From: Hymenobacter taeanensis
GTDB lineage: Bacteria > Bacteroidota > Bacteroidia > Cytophagales > Hymenobacteraceae
Assembly (NCBI RefSeq): GCF_013137895.1
Contig: NZ_CP053538.1
Location: 3,875,001-3,939,000, forward strand
Length of the DNA stretch: 64,000 nt
Direction: 5' to 3'
Made by a program: the position numbers and the translations under genes. Positions 1 to 8,952 of this stretch are shown in pieces. The notes below the pieces were generated by a model. The model made no database searches. It saw nothing but the letters and a program-made list of their open reading frames with translations, and was not told the origin of the DNA. Each line of letters starts with the position of its first letter. The first letter of the stretch is position 1.

Positions 1-788
1 GGATACACAAGCCGCCGAAATCGCACAATGTCTTTCTTGATGTGCAGGATGCGGTTGAGCAGGCGCCTATCCGAGCGGCCCGTGAAAATGCGTTCCTCCA
101 GCTTCTCAATGTAGTCGCCGATGGCCGCCATGGTGGGGTAGTAGTGGTCGAGTACTACATCGGTGAGGGCGTAGGCCAAGTATAGCGGGGGGCGGCGCAG
201 AATGGAGCTGCGGCCCGAGCGCAGGCGCTGCCGCACGGCCTCCAGGCAGTCCTCGTAATCGTCCTGAAAACTCAGGATATAGTTGTCGCCGGTAAAGATG
301 GAAAGCTGGTCGTCGTCAATATCCAGCTGGGCGGTAAACTCCGTCATCCGCGACACCAGAAACAGGCCGTCTTCCGTTTCTTCCACTTTAGCCCGCTGGT
401 AATCGTTGAGCACGTCCTCCATCATGAGCGGGTGAATCCGGAAGTCTTCCTGAATCTGCTGCATCAGGGGCAGGTTGTTGTAGCCGCGTACATCAAACCA
501 GTGCTTAAGCTCAGGGTGCTCCTGAATAAACGCCCGCAACGCCGGATAATCAAAATATTCGCGCTCCTGGAAAAAGCTCTCGGAGTAGCTGATCAGAAAC
601 AGGCGCGGCGGTAACGCATCAGGCCGGACCATGAGTGTGCCGGGGCGCTGGCCCACCGTTTGCTCGTGCGCCTGGCGGGTGGCGTCGCGGTCGGCTAACG
701 CACCCGTGGGATGGGGTAACTCCGCCTCAGGATCTGGCAAAATGGAGGGAGGAACGGCAGCAGAAGGAGGGGAAGCGGCAGAATTCAT
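1..788 (-). CDS. corA: CorA-family magnesium/cobalt transporter, N-terminal part (cut by window edge)
   Basis: Reading the minus strand from the ATG at 788 gives an open frame of 262 codons that runs off the start of the window. The protein begins with a low-complexity Ser/Ala/Pro tail of about 50 residues. The CorA cytoplasmic domain follows: an FDVRGYNNLPLMQQI segment, the family signature RIHPLMMEDVLN, then QRAKVEETEDGLFLVSRM, and the long stalk helix (YIEKLEERIFTG...LLNRILHIKKDIVRFRR). CorA proteins are pentameric inner-membrane channels for Mg2+ and Co2+. The two C-terminal transmembrane helices and the GMN selectivity motif would lie outside this window, so channel function cannot be checked here. 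The start is supported by the stop-free frame and by the divergent gene about 100 bp away. Confidence 0.85.
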   Translation of the reverse strand, partial: MNSAASPPSAAVPPSILPDPEAELPHPTGALADRDATRQAHEQTVGQRPGTLMVRPDALPPRLFLISYSESFFQEREYFDYPALRAFIQEHPELKHWFDVRGYNNLPLMQQIQEDFRIHPLMMEDVLNDYQRAKVEETEDGLFLVSRMTEFTAQLDIDDDQLSIFTGDNYILSFQDDYEDCLEAVRQRLRSGRSSILRRPPLYLAYALTDVVLDHYYPTMAAIGDYIEKLEERIFTGRSDRRLLNRILHIKKDIVRFRRLVY

Positions 789-892
789 GAGTGAGGAACA
801 CAAGTCAGGAAGGCAGTTTACGAGATTTGACCGGAAGTTCGTTGTTGCAGGCGCAGGCATGGCTGGTTATCCGTGCCGCAGGATAAAGCAGC

Positions 893-1957
893 GTGAGCAA
901 CCAGCCGCGGCATTTTTCTCGTACTTTCGCCTGCACGCCGTTGCTCATTTTGCCCTTGGATTCTGCCGCTACCTCTGCTCCCAACCTGCTGCTCTTGCCC
1001 CTGGAAGAGGGGCGTTATGCGGTGCGCTTTCTGCGCGGAGTAGAGGCAACGCCAACCCGCCCCCTGGCCTACGACCCCTTTCTGTACCTAACGCCGGCCC
1101 ACCTGGCATTGCAGCAAGCCCCCGGTGAGCGGCTCCATTTTTATCTGGAAGACCAACGAGCCAACCAGACCGTAGGCCAGTTCCACGCCTTTCTGGATGC
1201 TGCTGGCCGCGAGGCTCATAGCCCCTGGCAGGCCCCCTTCGGGAGTGCCCAGCTGATGCCCGGCATCCCCGCCGACGTGGTGGCTGGCTTCCTGACGGTG
1301 GTAGATACCCAGTTAGCTCAGCAGGGTGTGCAGCGCCTACAGGTGCGCAGCTACCCCCTGGACTACGATGAAGCCGGCAGTGCCTTACTTACCCAGGCAC
1401 TCACCCAATTGGGGTTTCGCATTACGCAAACCGAGCTGAACAATCACTTGCCTTTGCAGGATGAATTTGTGGCCCGGCTGCACCCCTCTGAGCGGCGCCG
1501 TTTGCGGAAGTGTGAGCGGCATGGCTTTCAGTTTGAGCAGGAGCCCCCGTTGCTGTTGCCCCTGGCCTACGAATTCCTGAGCCGCTGCCGGCAAGAGAAG
1601 GGGCAGCAGCTTTCTTTGCCCTTAGAGCGCTTGCAGGAGTTGTTTCGGCTGTTTCCGCAGCACTACTTCCTGTTTTCGGTGCGCAACGCAGCCGGGGAGT
1701 GGGTGGCCCTCACAGTGGCTATTCGGGTAAACAGTGAAGTGCTGTATAACTTTTACCCTGCCAGCCCCCTGGCCTACAACGCCTTCAGTCCGGTGGTGTT
1801 GCTTAATGCGGGCCTGCATGCTTTTGGTAAAGCCAGCGGTATGCGGCTGCTTGATTTGGGCACCTCTATGCTCCCCGAAGGGCCGAATTACTCATTGCTG
1901 CAGTTTAAGCGGCACTTAGGTGGGGTGCTCAGTCTGAAGCTGACCTTCGAGAAATGA
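893..1957 (+). CDS. GNAT/FemAB-like acyltransferase domain protein
   Basis: This 354-codon frame resembles GNAT/FemAB-fold acyltransferases. It has a basic helix (HPSERRRLRKCERHG, about residues 197-211), then strand-rich segments such as HYFLFSVRNAAGEWVALTVAIRV, and a C-terminal LLDLGTSMLPEG...LLQFKRHLGG stretch typical of such proteins that modify amino groups on lipids, peptidoglycan or small molecules. The substrate cannot be told. The start is uncertain: 893 is a GTG, and in-frame TTG codons at 941, 950 and 956 follow a promoter-like TACTTTCG near 920, so the true protein may be about 20 residues shorter. It lies 62 bp before the flippase gene on the same strand, so co-transcription is possible. 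Confidence 0.6.
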   Translation: MSNQPRHFSRTFACTPLLILPLDSAATSAPNLLLLPLEEGRYAVRFLRGVEATPTRPLAYDPFLYLTPAHLALQQAPGERLHFYLEDQRANQTVGQFHAFLDAAGREAHSPWQAPFGSAQLMPGIPADVVAGFLTVVDTQLAQQGVQRLQVRSYPLDYDEAGSALLTQALTQLGFRITQTELNNHLPLQDEFVARLHPSERRRLRKCERHGFQFEQEPPLLLPLAYEFLSRCRQEKGQQLSLPLERLQELFRLFPQHYFLFSVRNAAGEWVALTVAIRVNSEVLYNFYPASPLAYNAFSPVVLLNAGLHAFGKASGMRLLDLGTSMLPEGPNYSLLQFKRHLGGVLSLKLTFEK

Positions 1958-2019
1958 GTATTCCTGGAAACATATTGGGCCGCTGGCATTGGCGAGTGGC
2001 CTAGCGCCTGTATGTTCTG

Positions 2020-3312
2020 ATGCAGCAACCTCCCGCCTCCGTTGTACCCCAGCCTGAGCCACGCGCTGCCGTGCTGGGGCGCTTCCTGCGCGGCTCTGTA
2101 GGCTCGGGGGTAGCCGTGCTGGCGCGTGCAGCCGGGGCCTTGGCGCTCAACAAACTCCTGGCGCTGTATGGGGGCGCGGGAGGTATCACGCTGCTGGCTC
2201 ACTTCCAGAACCTAATGGCCCTGTTTACTACCCTGCCCAATGATGGGGTACATGTGGGGCTGGTGAAATATCTGGCCCCATTACGGGCCGGCTCGGGCCG
2301 TTACCGAGCGTGGTGGGGGGCGGGGCTTCTGCTAAACGCTGGCGCACTGCTGGTTGGTTTTGGTGTCCTGGTTATTGCCCCCACCTCACTGATAGGCGTG
2401 TTTCAGCCCACGCTGGCCTGGGGACTGTTGTTTGCGCTGGGTATTACGCTCTTAACGGGGCATGCCTTTTTGGTGTCGGTGTTACTGGCAGCGGGCCGAC
2501 TGCGGCAGTACGTCGTCCTGACGGTGCTGCTCAGTGGGTTAGGAGTAGGAGCAGTAGCCGGCGTACTGGTGTTGGGAGGCTCCAGCCAAACGGCGCTACT
2601 GGCCTACCTGGTTGCGCAGGGCCTTACGCTGGTGCCCACGCTGGGGCTTGCGTACCGGGCCGGTCTGCTGCCCCGCCTATCTGGCCGATTCAGTTGGCCG
2701 GCGGTACGAGGAGTAAGCCGCTTTCTGCTGATGGCCGTAAGTGTGCTGTTGTTTGGCAAAAGTGTCGATTTTGCCATGCGCGAAGTGCTGATTCAGCAGC
2801 TCGGGCTGGCTCAAACCGACCTCTGGCAAGCCGTAGCCAAACTCTCCGACAATTATACCATGGTTTTCTCGGCCATAATGGGCAGCGTGTATTATCCGCG
2901 GCTGGCAGCTCTCACGGCCCAACCCCTCCAGCGCCGGGCACTGGTCCGGGCCGTACTTTCCTTGTTGGCGCCGGTGGTGCTTGTGGGGTTTGTGCTGTTG
3001 TGGCTACTGCGGGGCTGGCTGCTGCCGCTCCTCTTTAATCAGCATTTTGCTGCTGCCGCACCGCTGCTTGCGCCCCAGTTAGTAGGCGACTGGGCGAAGT
3101 TTCTGACCTGGGCGTTGCTATTTCTGCTGACTGTTCGGGCGCAGGTTGGGCGCTACGTGCTGGTACAAGCTGCATCGGCAGTGCTGTATGCACTACTGCT
3201 CATTTGGCTGGTGCCACGCTACGGTACAATGGGTGCTCCGCTGGCGCACGCCGCACGCTATTGGGTACTGCTACCAAGCTGCCTGTGGTATTTTCGGCGT
3301 GATATCCTGTAG
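2020..3312 (+). CDS. Polysaccharide/O-antigen flippase-like membrane protein (Wzx family)
   Basis: The protein has 430 residues and about a dozen hydrophobic helices, with the N-terminal signature of WzxE-type lipid-linked oligosaccharide flippases: NKLLALYGGAGGITLLAHFQN followed by LPNDGVHVGLVKYL. Members of the MOP/PST superfamily move undecaprenyl-linked glycan units across the inner membrane. The gene is followed by a GT2 glycosyltransferase and large membrane proteins, which fits a surface-glycan group. A TATGTTCTG sequence lies directly before the ATG and may be a -7 promoter, giving an almost leaderless mRNA. The family is reasonably clear; the exact glycan is unknown. Confidence 0.8.
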   Translation: MQQPPASVVPQPEPRAAVLGRFLRGSVGSGVAVLARAAGALALNKLLALYGGAGGITLLAHFQNLMALFTTLPNDGVHVGLVKYLAPLRAGSGRYRAWWGAGLLLNAGALLVGFGVLVIAPTSLIGVFQPTLAWGLLFALGITLLTGHAFLVSVLLAAGRLRQYVVLTVLLSGLGVGAVAGVLVLGGSSQTALLAYLVAQGLTLVPTLGLAYRAGLLPRLSGRFSWPAVRGVSRFLLMAVSVLLFGKSVDFAMREVLIQQLGLAQTDLWQAVAKLSDNYTMVFSAIMGSVYYPRLAALTAQPLQRRALVRAVLSLLAPVVLVGFVLLWLLRGWLLPLLFNQHFAAAAPLLAPQLVGDWAKFLTWALLFLLTVRAQVGRYVLVQAASAVLYALLLIWLVPRYGTMGAPLAHAARYWVLLPSCLWYFRRDIL

Positions 3313-3484
3313 GATTATAATGCGAAAGTACATCCGGTGATACGTTAATGGTATGGTTTCAGATGTAGGCATCAAATGGCTGACAATTAGCACGTAAAAC
3401 CAATGAAAATATGATTCATACTCTGCAGCATGTAGGTGGTCATTAGGCTTCTGCATAGATTATTAACTACTAACTTGCCTTGCT

Positions 3485-4399
3485 ATGCCTACTGCTGAGT
3501 TGCCGCTGGTAACCATTATTGCCCTCTGCTACAACCACGCCCGCTTCCTGCCGCAGGCCCTCGACTCCATACTAAGCCAGTCGTACCCGCACCTGGAGGT
3601 GCTGCTTGTTGATGATGCCAGCACTGATGAAAGCGCAGTTATACTGCAGCAGTATGCTGCCGCGCACCCCACTTGGCGCCTGCTGCTTTTAGCTGAGAAC
3701 GTGGGCAATTGCCGGGCTTTCAACCAGGCCTTTCGGCAATCAGCGGGGGAGTTTGTAATTGACTTTGCTACCGATGATGTGCTGCTTCCTCATCGGGTAG
3801 AGCACCAGGTGGCAGCCTTTCGGCAGGCGGGCCCGCAATGCGGCATGGTGTACTCCGATGCGGAGCTCATTAACGAGCAGGGCCAGCTGGTCCGCCGCCA
3901 CTTCCGCCGCACCGCCCAGGGCCTGGAGCCGCGCCCGGCTTCAGGCTGGGTGTTTGCTGATGTGCTGGCCCGATACTTCATCAGCACCCCCACCATGACC
4001 ATGCGCCGCGCCACCCTGGAGCAGCTTGGGGGCTATGATGAGACCCTGGCCTACGAAGACTTTGATTTCTGGGTGCGTGCTTCCCGACACTGGCAGTTCT
4101 ACTTTCAGGATGAGGTAACCACCCAAAAGCGCCTGCATCCGCAGTCAATGTCGCGCAAAGGCTACCGCCCCCATGACCCTTACCTCAACTCCACTATCAA
4201 AGTCTGCCGGAAGGCCCTGGCCATGTGCCGGGATGAAGCAGAACGGGCTGCCTTGGCTGTGCGGGTGCGCTGGGAGCTGCGCCAGGCCGTGCGCTGGCGC
4301 AACCACCCCGAAGCCCGCGAGCTGTACCGTCTTTTGCAGAAGCTAGGCCACCTCCAACCCCTCGACAAATTGCTAGGCCTGTGGGTAAGAATGAGGTGA
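3485..4399 (+). CDS. Family 2 glycosyltransferase
   Basis: This 304-residue protein has the GT-A nucleotide-sugar fold at its start: VTIIALCYNHARFLPQALDS, then LLVDDASTDES (UDP-binding aspartates, about residues 41-51), and DFATDDVLLPHRV, which supplies the metal-binding DxD-like site. The later YEDFDFWVRAS segment is typical of family 2 enzymes that add sugars to lipid-linked or surface glycans. The C-terminal 60 residues are basic and helical and may sit on the membrane. It follows the flippase gene on the same strand after 172 bp. Acceptor and sugar are unknown. Confidence 0.85.
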   Translation: MPTAELPLVTIIALCYNHARFLPQALDSILSQSYPHLEVLLVDDASTDESAVILQQYAAAHPTWRLLLLAENVGNCRAFNQAFRQSAGEFVIDFATDDVLLPHRVEHQVAAFRQAGPQCGMVYSDAELINEQGQLVRRHFRRTAQGLEPRPASGWVFADVLARYFISTPTMTMRRATLEQLGGYDETLAYEDFDFWVRASRHWQFYFQDEVTTQKRLHPQSMSRKGYRPHDPYLNSTIKVCRKALAMCRDEAERAALAVRVRWELRQAVRWRNHPEARELYRLLQKLGHLQPLDKLLGLWVRMR

Positions 4400-4435
4400 G
4401 ATTACATGTTGAAGTGATAGGAACATAACATCAAA

Positions 4436-6094
4436 TCATTGACCCGACATCACTTTATTACCCAATTTCACCTCATACAGCGAGACTTTGCCGTCTTCGG
4501 CCAGTAGGCGGCGCTGGGGGTACCAGCTCAGAACGGAGTCGGGGGAGTAGCGGATGAGTTTGCGGGTTAGCTCGTCGTTGGTAAGAGTGCTGCGGTTGAG
4601 CAGCAGCCACGCGTGTTGGCCAGGGTGCAGCAGCAGCGAATCGCGCGACCAGTACCGCCGATACTGCAGCTGCGGGGGCATTTCAAAGCCATAGTAGAAG
4701 TCGTAGTTATCAATCAGGAAGTCATCAACCAGCACCACGCCCGTGGCGGGCGCCTGTAAATGCTGTTGTATAATCCGGTTCTGCGCAAAATGCGACGACA
4801 CCGAGGGCTTCCACATAAAATACGCCGGCCGAATAGCCAGGCAGCCAGCCAGTACTACCAGCGTAAGTACTGGCAACCAACTGCTGTTAGTGCGGAGCAT
4901 TGCGGAGCTCCAGCGTATATGTTGAGCCGCAGCTACAACGGCCAGAAACACCCCTAGACTACCATATAGCACCGAAAGACCATTGTGCAGCCACCCCGCA
5001 CACAGCAGCAGGTCAAGTGCCACCAAGGCTACCCCTTTACCCGTGCGAAGGAGAGTACGCAGCCCATATCCCGCGGCCAGCGCCAGCGGCGGTAACAGGG
5101 GAGTGGTCATGCGTGGCAACAGCGTTATAGGGTTATACTGGCTTAGAGAAGTACTCCCTACCCAGAAGAAAAGCAGTGTGCTAAATCCCAGCCCCAGCCA
5201 AAACCGCTTGTCGGAGTCAGGCGCAGCGGGCTGAAGCAGCGCCGCTATGGCCAGTAACAGCAGGGGCCCCAGCCCAGTCCCGATGAAGAAGGCCAGGGGC
5301 TGCCAGGTGATGCGCCCCATAAGCGCCGCGCGGTTACCCAAGAGGTAATTTCCTTCCTTCAGAAACTCATTTGTGTGCTCAATCAGGTGCAGACGGTACA
5401 GCGCATCATTCGTAAAGAGCTGGTAGAAAGCGAGGTAAGCGCTGAGTAGCACTAGGCCACTAGCCATTGCCGCAACCCAAAACCGGAGGTTCTGCCGTCG
5501 CCAGGCATCGCGCCCCAACACTGCCAGGTAGAAGGGGAGATAGTACACAATGGTTTCTTTGCTAAGCAGCGCCGCGAAGCTGAGCCCGGCAAACCCCATT
5601 CCCCAGGCAACTTTCCGCGCCTCAGCCCGGCGCCCCACCAGCAAAGCGGCGGAGCCAGCCAGGCACCAGAACATCAGGATGTTATCGGGATAGAGGTAGT
5701 TGGTTAGATTGAGAGTGAAGTAGTGCAGGCCCAGCAGCAGCATAGCCGTAGCAGCTACTACTGGCTCACGGCGGCGGTATAGCTTCCAAAATAGCACTGC
5801 GCAGCCCAGGGTGGCCAGCAAAGGCCACAGCGTACTGCTAATGATATTGATGCCAAACAGCAGATAGCAGAGGGCTACTGGCCCGTAAATCATAGGCCGT
5901 TCCTTGAGCGGGTCGTGAAGCAGGCCCTGCGGATCGGGGGCCACCCGGAAGGTGCCGCTAATTAGTTGATGCGCATACCGAGAATAGAAATAGTCATCAA
6001 TGGCGTAGAGCCCTTCGTGGCTAAGAAAAAAATACGCAATGGTAAACAGCACCACGAACAGGAGTGTCCAGTCGGCCAGGCGGCGAGATATCAT
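4436..6094 (-). CDS. Polytopic membrane glycosyltransferase-like protein (GT39/ArnT-like)
   Basis: Starting from the inner ATG at 6094 (the frame is open to 6118), this is a 552-residue protein with about ten membrane helices and a soluble C-terminal domain of about 110 residues. The first periplasmic loop carries AIDDYFYSRYAHQLISG, resembling the acidic loop of dolichyl/undecaprenyl-phosphate sugar transferases of the GT39/ArnT/GT83 group, where acidic residues in loop 1 are catalytic. A second motif, HDPLKERPMIYGPV, also fits this group. I infer transfer of a lipid-linked sugar at the periplasmic face. It is divergent from the membrane protein at 6145, with only 50 bp between starts, so the two share a promoter region. 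Confidence 0.6.
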   Translation of the reverse strand: MISRRLADWTLLFVVLFTIAYFFLSHEGLYAIDDYFYSRYAHQLISGTFRVAPDPQGLLHDPLKERPMIYGPVALCYLLFGINIISSTLWPLLATLGCAVLFWKLYRRREPVVAATAMLLLGLHYFTLNLTNYLYPDNILMFWCLAGSAALLVGRRAEARKVAWGMGFAGLSFAALLSKETIVYYLPFYLAVLGRDAWRRQNLRFWVAAMASGLVLLSAYLAFYQLFTNDALYRLHLIEHTNEFLKEGNYLLGNRAALMGRITWQPLAFFIGTGLGPLLLLAIAALLQPAAPDSDKRFWLGLGFSTLLFFWVGSTSLSQYNPITLLPRMTTPLLPPLALAAGYGLRTLLRTGKGVALVALDLLLCAGWLHNGLSVLYGSLGVFLAVVAAAQHIRWSSAMLRTNSSWLPVLTLVVLAGCLAIRPAYFMWKPSVSSHFAQNRIIQQHLQAPATGVVLVDDFLIDNYDFYYGFEMPPQLQYRRYWSRDSLLLHPGQHAWLLLNRSTLTNDELTRKLIRYSPDSVLSWYPQRRLLAEDGKVSLYEVKLGNKVMSGQ

Positions 6095-6144
6095 GGGCGC
6101 AAAGCTACGCAGCCGCACTATGCCAGAGGCTGTATCTTGCAGCC

Positions 6145-7770
6145 ATGAATCTGCGCCGTTGGTCCCTGCTGCTGCTGCTGCCGCTGCTCCTGCTCCTGGC
6201 GAGTGGCCTAGGGCTGGGCTGCTTCAGCGAAACCAACGACGATTTAACCATTGTGGCATTGCTGCGCGGGGTATCGGCTGCGGCCCCGGTGGCTGATCTG
6301 CACTTGTACTTTCATGGCTACGCGGCCCTTTGGAGCCGGCTATACGCGGCTTACCCACTGGTTCCGTGGTACGCTCTCACGCTGTATGGCCTACTGTACG
6401 CGGCTACGGTACTCACGTTTGCCGTAGTGGAGCGCCTGCTGCGGCCCTGGGTACCGCTGGGCCAGGCAGTGGTATTTCTGGTGCTGTTTTTCGGCGTGGC
6501 GTGGCTTGAGCATGGCTTCTGGTTTAATTATGTGCGGGTGCCGGTGCTGCTGGCAGGAGCAGGAGTGCTGTTTGCGGCTCAGCGTGCCCCCGCCCGTTGG
6601 GCAGTAGGCGTGGGGCTGCTGACATTCGGGCTGGCCTGGCTTATCAGGCCTAGTGCGGCGGTATTGGGCCTCCTGGCGTCTGTGCCGGGGGCATGGTGGC
6701 TGGCGCGGTGGCGGACGTTGCCCGTAGTGGCCGGAGCCGTTAGCTGGGCGGCCCTCGGTGCGCTGTGGCTCAACCTTACCTGGAGCCCCGTAGAGGTTAC
6801 TTTCCGGCGGCTCGATGTGCTGAAATCAAATATCAACGACTACCAGCTCTACCATCCGCAGCCGCGCACCGCCCCCGATAGTTTGGCCCTGGCAGAAGTG
6901 CAGCATTGGATGCTCAGCGACTCTACGCTAGTGAATGAGGCGTTTTTCACGCGGGTGGCTCCGTTTGATGTAGCGTACTTCCTGCAGCAAACGGCCCCGG
7001 TTAAACTCTGGGTGTTGCTGCAGCAGCTTGTGCGCGACTACTTTCCCATGCTGCTGGCGCTGCTGGTAGTGGCCTACCAGGTAAGCCGGTTGTTGCGGGT
7101 GCCGCATCGGGGAGAATTTTGGGTGGTACAAGCGGGCTTTGGGGGCTTGCTGCTGGTATTGGGAGTAGGGCTGAAGCTGCCGCCGCGGGTAGCCCTGCCA
7201 CTCCTCGATTTCTGGTTGCTGGCCAGCCTCATCTACCTCTGTAAACAGGCGCGCGGTGCGCTAGGCCACTCCGTAATGGCCGTAGGAGCAGTATTGCTGC
7301 TGGCAGCCGTGCCGTATGGCTATAAAACCTGGCACCGGCACACCGTACTTCTGCAAGAGCAGCGGGCAAACGAAGCTCAACGGCACTTGTTGCTGGGGGC
7401 AGCTAACGCTGGGCAATTATTAGTCTCAGATGGGGTAGAGCCCACCTATAAGTCGTCCTCACCATTTACTGACCCCGTTTTCGGCTCGCGCGTAAAGGTA
7501 TTGTCGCTTATGGGCTGGCAGACGCTAGACCCATCGCAGCCCGGTTTTCGGAACCACCTCACTGGTACACGTGGTTTTTCGCAGGCCCTGCACCAGCTTG
7601 CTTTGCACTCCAATGTGCGCTGGCTACTTACACCGAAGGGAGCTAACCTGCTCAATCGGCATTTACGGCTCAAACATAGTGCCGACTCATTAAGGGTGGA
7701 ATTTAGATTTAAAAGACTGAAAGTTAGTGATTTGAATGAGGTGAATGAATATGTAGTGAGGATGAAGTAA
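6145..7770 (+). CDS. Large polytopic membrane protein of unknown function
   Basis: The frame is open from 6064, but the ATG at 6145 is the likely start: it gives a normal first membrane helix and follows a promoter-like TATCTTGC at 6133-6140, whose transcript would start close to the ATG. The 541-residue product has about ten hydrophobic helices and a soluble C-terminal region of about 130 residues, the same plan as its divergent neighbour. The first loop reads SETNDDLTIVALLRG, a DD pair after the first helix, again like membrane glycosyltransferases. I recognise no named family; a role in surface glycan synthesis is inferred only from plan and neighbours. Confidence 0.6.
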   Translation: MNLRRWSLLLLLPLLLLLASGLGLGCFSETNDDLTIVALLRGVSAAAPVADLHLYFHGYAALWSRLYAAYPLVPWYALTLYGLLYAATVLTFAVVERLLRPWVPLGQAVVFLVLFFGVAWLEHGFWFNYVRVPVLLAGAGVLFAAQRAPARWAVGVGLLTFGLAWLIRPSAAVLGLLASVPGAWWLARWRTLPVVAGAVSWAALGALWLNLTWSPVEVTFRRLDVLKSNINDYQLYHPQPRTAPDSLALAEVQHWMLSDSTLVNEAFFTRVAPFDVAYFLQQTAPVKLWVLLQQLVRDYFPMLLALLVVAYQVSRLLRVPHRGEFWVVQAGFGGLLLVLGVGLKLPPRVALPLLDFWLLASLIYLCKQARGALGHSVMAVGAVLLLAAVPYGYKTWHRHTVLLQEQRANEAQRHLLLGAANAGQLLVSDGVEPTYKSSSPFTDPVFGSRVKVLSLMGWQTLDPSQPGFRNHLTGTRGFSQALHQLALHSNVRWLLTPKGANLLNRHLRLKHSADSLRVEFRFKRLKVSDLNEVNEYVVRMK

Positions 7771-7838
7771 CGGAAAAAGCCAAAATTTTATAAGGGGGCT
7801 TTGGGACTTATTCCGCGTAATACGGGGTACTGAATACA

Positions 7839-7846
7839 TACATTTG
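7839..7846 (+). promoter_or_regulatory. -7 promoter box TACATTTG for the desaturase gene
   Basis: A perfect match to the Bacteroidota sigma-A -7 consensus TAnnTTTG, 34 nt before the ATG of the acyl-ACP desaturase. No clear -33 TTTG is seen. Confidence 0.6.
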
Positions 7847-7880
7847 GCTCAGTTTTCCTTTCTCTCTTTCCGTCACCACC

Positions 7881-8870
7881 ATGATTGCAACTGTCACCTC
7901 CCGTGCGGAAGTACTGCAGCACCTCGAATCTTTTCTGAAAGAAAACATGGGTTCCTTTCTCAAAAGTGTTGAGGCCAGCTGGCAGCCCACCGACTTTCTG
8001 CCTGACTCCAGCCTCGACACCTTCTTCGATGAGGTAAAACTCCTGCGTGAGCGAGCCAAAGAACTTAGCTACGACTTGCTGGCCGTGCTCATTGGCGATA
8101 CCATTACGGAAGAGGCTCTGCCCAACTACGAGGCCTGGTTTCATCAGCTCGATGATCTGAAGCGCGACCATAACAACGGCTGGGCGCAGTGGATCAGGGG
8201 GTGGACGGCCGAGGAAAACCGCCATGGTGATTTGCTCAACCGCTACCTCTACCTCTCAGGGCGCGTGAACATGCGCGAGTTTGAGGCCAGCACCCAGCAC
8301 CTCATTGCCGATGGCTTTGACCTGGGCACTGCCCACGACCCGTATCGTGCCTTCATCTACACGAGCTACCAGGAAATGGCCACTAACATCTCGCACCGTC
8401 GAGTGGGCCAGCTGGCCCGCAAAGCCGGCGACGAGCAACTGTCAAAAATCTGCGGCATGATTGCCGGTGATGAAACCCGCCACGCTCGGGTGTACAAAAC
8501 CTTCGTGGAGAAGATTTTTGAGGTTGACCCCTCAGAGATGATGCTTGCCTTCGAGGACATGATGCGCAAGAAGATTGTAATGCCTGCTCACTATATGCGG
8601 GAACTGGGAGTGGAAATGGGCAAGACATTCGGTCACTTCACCGATGCTGCCCAGCGCCTGGGAGTGTACACCAGCCAGGACTACACTGACATTCTGGAAT
8701 CATTGATTCAGGACTGGAAGATTGAGCAGATGACCGGTCTCAACAGCGCCGCCGAGAAAGCCCGCGAGTACGTAGTGGCCCTGCCTAACCGCCTGCGCCG
8801 CGTAGCCGACCGTATGCCGGTGCCTAAACTGGAGTACAAGTTCAAATGGATTGACGAAGTAGGTCGCTAG
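7881..8870 (+). CDS. Acyl-ACP desaturase (stearoyl-ACP desaturase family)
   Basis: The 329-residue soluble protein belongs to the di-iron acyl-ACP desaturases, which introduce a cis double bond into ACP-bound fatty acids. Both iron-binding motifs are intact: EENRHG (about residues 111-116) and DETRHA (about residues 197-202). Other family features are WTAEENRHGD, TSYQEMATNISHRR and the C-terminal DWKIEQMTGL. The length fits the family. It is a single-gene unit with its own promoter and a strong terminator, and probably adjusts membrane fluidity. The electron donor is not encoded nearby. Confidence 0.92.
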   Translation: MIATVTSRAEVLQHLESFLKENMGSFLKSVEASWQPTDFLPDSSLDTFFDEVKLLRERAKELSYDLLAVLIGDTITEEALPNYEAWFHQLDDLKRDHNNGWAQWIRGWTAEENRHGDLLNRYLYLSGRVNMREFEASTQHLIADGFDLGTAHDPYRAFIYTSYQEMATNISHRRVGQLARKAGDEQLSKICGMIAGDETRHARVYKTFVEKIFEVDPSEMMLAFEDMMRKKIVMPAHYMRELGVEMGKTFGHFTDAAQRLGVYTSQDYTDILESLIQDWKIEQMTGLNSAAEKAREYVVALPNRLRRVADRMPVPKLEYKFKWIDEVGR

Positions 8871-8896
8871 GCCTGCTTAAGCACAACTGAATAAGC

Positions 8897-8932
8897 AAAA
8901 AAGCCCCGCAACAGATGTTGCGGGGCTTTTTT
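8897..8932 (+). terminator. Rho-independent terminator after the desaturase gene
   Basis: A 16-bp perfect stem (8897-8912 with 8917-8932) and a 4-nt loop, with A and T runs at the outer ends, so it can serve both the desaturase (+) and the convergent lipoprotein gene (-). Confidence 0.9.
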
Positions 8933-8952
8933 GATGACCTGAGTAAAAGGGG

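Noticed and set aside
631..1128. 165-codon plus-strand frame
   Set aside because: It runs antisense to the corA start and out of frame with the acyltransferase gene; composition is Arg/Gly/Ala-rich without domain features.
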